This document shows, piece after piece, positions 15,296-16,350 of a stretch of DNA of 16,350 nt. The notes beneath the pieces are model-generated. The model saw only the letters and a program-made list of their open reading frames with translations, had not been told where the DNA came from and searched no databases. The DNA comes from SURF-24 sp964537965. GTDB taxonomy: Bacteria > Bacteroidota > Ignavibacteria > Ignavibacteriales > SURF-24. A program made the position numbers and the translations under genes. Position 1 is the stretch's first letter. The number at the start of each line of letters is the position of its first letter. The stretch is taken from assembly GCA_964537965.1 (NCBI GenBank), contig CAZIDB010000103.1, positions 1 to 16,350 of the forward strand. The letters run 5' to 3'.

Positions 15296-15711
15296 TATGA
15301 ATTTTGCTCATTCTTGTAAGCGTCTACGCCGGCTTTAAAAGCGTTCTTTAGCTTTTCACTTTCTTTTTGAAGGTTATCTTTACCGGATGCAACATATTCA
15401 CCTGTCTTTGCCTTTGCATCTGTAAGAACTTTTTCAGCATCGTGTAAAAGATTTTCAACTTTTACTTTAGCATCGGAGATTATTCTCTCAGAACGTTTTT
15501 TACCTTCATTTATAATTTCGGTCGCTTTTACTTTAGCATTCGCCAGGTATTCGGAACTGCTGTCAAGGAATTCATCTGTCTTTTCTTTTATATCTCCACG
15601 TAATTCTTTACCACTCTTTGGAGCGTAGAGTAAGGCTATTATTGCTCCAATTGCAGAGCCAGCCAAAAAACCTAAAAGTATACCTTTGCCTAAACCATTA
15701 TCTCGAGACAT
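15295..15711 (-). CDS. YtxH-domain membrane protein
   Basis: A 138-residue protein with the YtxH pattern: a glycine-rich transmembrane helix at about 9-29 (KGILLGFLAGSAIGAIIALL), then the conserved APKSGKELR and a long charged helical tail rich in Lys, Glu and Ala to the end. YtxH proteins are small membrane proteins, often linked with stress or general envelope roles, without a known biochemical activity. AAAGGAGG lies five bases before the ATG, the strongest ribosome site in the window. A candidate promoter is at 15742-15772. It is the first gene of the ytxH, DUF948, EF-G-like group. Confidence 0.88.
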   Translation of the reverse strand: MSRDNGLGKGILLGFLAGSAIGAIIALLYAPKSGKELRGDIKEKTDEFLDSSSEYLANAKVKATEIINEGKKRSERIISDAKVKVENLLHDAEKVLTDAKAKTGEYVASGKDNLQKESEKLKNAFKAGVDAYKNEQNS

Positions 15712-15741
15712 AAGTCCTCCTTTTTTATTAGATATTTCGTG

Positions 15742-15772
15742 TAAAATTACTAAGGAAGCCTATTAAAATCAA
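15742..15772 (-). promoter_or_regulatory. Candidate promoter of the ytxH group
   Basis: On the minus strand TTG (15770-15772), 20 bases, then TAATTTTA (15742-15749). This fits the Bacteroidota TTTG / TAnnTTTG promoter, with the last base off and correct spacing. The expected start of transcription, near 15735, leaves a leader of about 25 bases that contains AAAGGAGG. Confidence 0.45.
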
Positions 15773-15811
15773 CAAATGATATTTTGCCTAATTATATGTG
15801 TCTTTTCTAAC

Positions 15812-15853
15812 GACAAATACCCGGTCGAAGAATTTTCCTGACCGGGATCTGTC
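15812..15853. other. GC-rich hairpin element upstream of ytxH
   Basis: CCCGGTC (15820-15826) pairs with GACCGGG (15840-15846) around a 13-base loop. An outer GACA (15812-15815) can pair with TGTC (15850-15853) across small internal loops. The GC-rich stretch continues to about 15885, at over half G+C against roughly a third around it. Neither strand has a T-run after the stem, so it is not a standard terminator. It lies 40 bases upstream of the candidate ytxH promoter. It may be a dispersed repeat, a structured RNA or the remnant of an old gene; I cannot tell which. Confidence 0.5.
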
Positions 15854-16079
15854 CGCTTCTGAGGTCGTGGAGATATGTAAGGGGCAAATTTTTTAGGTGT
15901 GTAAAGAACATAAATCAACAAATCGCCGATTCTTAGAAAAACATTAATTATTTTTGTGTGCATTTATAATTAGCATTTACTATACCATAAAATTCTTTTG
16001 GAATATCCTGGAAAGAATAGCTTCCACTATCCATTGGACAGATTTTTTTTCTTAGTATGAAATTTATTCGCAGTAAGTT
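15854..16079. other. Intergenic stretch, no supported gene
   Basis: Between the hairpin element and the partial gene at the right edge the DNA is AT-rich. Two short minus-strand frames are open, 64 codons at 15769-15963 and 28 codons at 15948-16034. Neither has a ribosome site or a recognisable family. No terminator with a clear stem and T-run follows the partial gene's stop. Confidence 0.4.
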
Positions 16080-16350
16080 TTAAAACTTTAAATTGAAATT
16101 CAGTTGAAGTGGAATTGCCGAAGTTGTGTTGCCCGGTAAGCTTAAATTTATATCCGCATTCATTTCATCAAAAGAAAATAGCAGTAAATCTGCCTGAGCA
16201 TAAAGCCAGATTGCGACAAGAGAAGTAATTAACACATTCCTTGTTTTAAATGACCTGTTGAATTTGTTATACATTGATTTGATCTGGACTTCATCAGATT
16301 GATTCAGATAATCCTTTTCTTTTTTGTTCGCATCAATTATGAAATAAATA
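16080..16350 (-). CDS. C-terminus of a probable membrane protein, DUF5683-like (5' end outside the window)
   Basis: The frame is open from the right edge to a TAA at 16080-16082, giving 89 residues. An ATG at 16274 exists, but the coding frame continues upstream of it without a stop, so the real start is outside the window. Visible features are a charged stretch (ANKKEKDYLNQ), a helix with basic residues (YNKFNRSFKTRN), one hydrophobic segment at about residues 38-56, then a polar tail with FSFDEMNADINLSL and a beta-like end. The order of basic helix, transmembrane segment, DLLLFSFD and terminal strands recalls the C-terminus of DUF5683 proteins of Bacteroidota. That match is by eye and weak. 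It is followed by about 370 bases without a gene, so it probably ends its own transcript. Confidence 0.6.
   Translation of the reverse strand, partial: IYFIIDANKKEKDYLNQSDEVQIKSMYNKFNRSFKTRNVLITSLVAIWLYAQADLLLFSFDEMNADINLSLPGNTTSAIPLQLNFNLKF

Noticed and set aside
15812..15885. Possible tRNA, 4.5S SRP RNA or known riboswitch in the GC-rich block
   Set aside because: No T-loop GTTCRAAYC, no SRP GGAAGCAGC-type loop and no known riboswitch core could be found by eye on either strand.
15769..15963. 64-codon minus-strand open frame with an ATG
   Set aside because: No ribosome site and no recognisable family. It covers the GC-rich hairpin, and its end overlaps the candidate ytxH promoter. It is more likely chance or a side effect of the structured element.
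15948..16034. 28-codon minus-strand frame, which also continues the frame of the partial right-edge gene past its TAA
   Set aside because: The frame is open for about 44 codons after the stop, which might suggest readthrough or a broken C-terminus. There is no ribosome site and no family match, and AT-rich DNA gives such runs by chance.

Overview
The window is a low-GC chromosomal stretch in which every gene I can support lies on the minus strand, so transcription runs from high to low coordinates. Several traits point to the Bacteroidota/Chlorobiota side, with Ignavibacteria as my best guess. These are a two-component sensor with a periplasmic propeller and a Y_Y_Y domain, a DUF1573 lipoprotein, signal peptides ending in FSQ or SAQ, and promoter-like TTG / TAnnTTT boxes. 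Clear Shine-Dalgarno sequences before several genes fit Ignavibacteria better than typical Bacteroidota. This placement is inference from style, not from a marker gene.

Layout in the direction of transcription: (1) 16350-16080, the C-terminus of a probable membrane protein, followed by about 370 bases without a convincing gene. That stretch holds a GC-rich hairpin element and a candidate promoter. (2) 15711-12773, a YtxH-domain protein, a DUF948 protein and an EF-G-like GTPase, ending in a strong hairpin. (3) 12701-11038, a HIT-family protein and a glycerate 2-kinase, then a 287-base gap. (4) 10748-2041, a tight run of thyX, a large sensor histidine kinase, folA, mutL, tsaB, a DUF1573 lipoprotein and accD, with spacings from about 20 bases down to 1-base overlaps. 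It looks like one operon. (5) A palindromic repeat, then panC across an assembly gap, then a partial SLBB-domain secreted protein running off the left edge.

Most content is housekeeping: thymidylate and folate metabolism (ThyX, DHFR), mismatch repair (MutL), tRNA t6A synthesis (TsaB), fatty-acid synthesis (AccD), pantothenate synthesis (PanC) and translation (EF-G-like). The less ordinary points are a full-length propeller sensor kinase between thyX and folA, several non-ATG starts, an accD-panC intergenic palindrome, and a GC-rich hairpin upstream of ytxH. The 100-N gap is flanked by a perfect 55-base duplication and is almost certainly an assembly artefact. Collapsing it restores a full-length PanC whose start codon reads ATC. 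I saw no CRISPR array, transposase, phage gene, tRNA or rRNA, and no convincing new multi-gene system.
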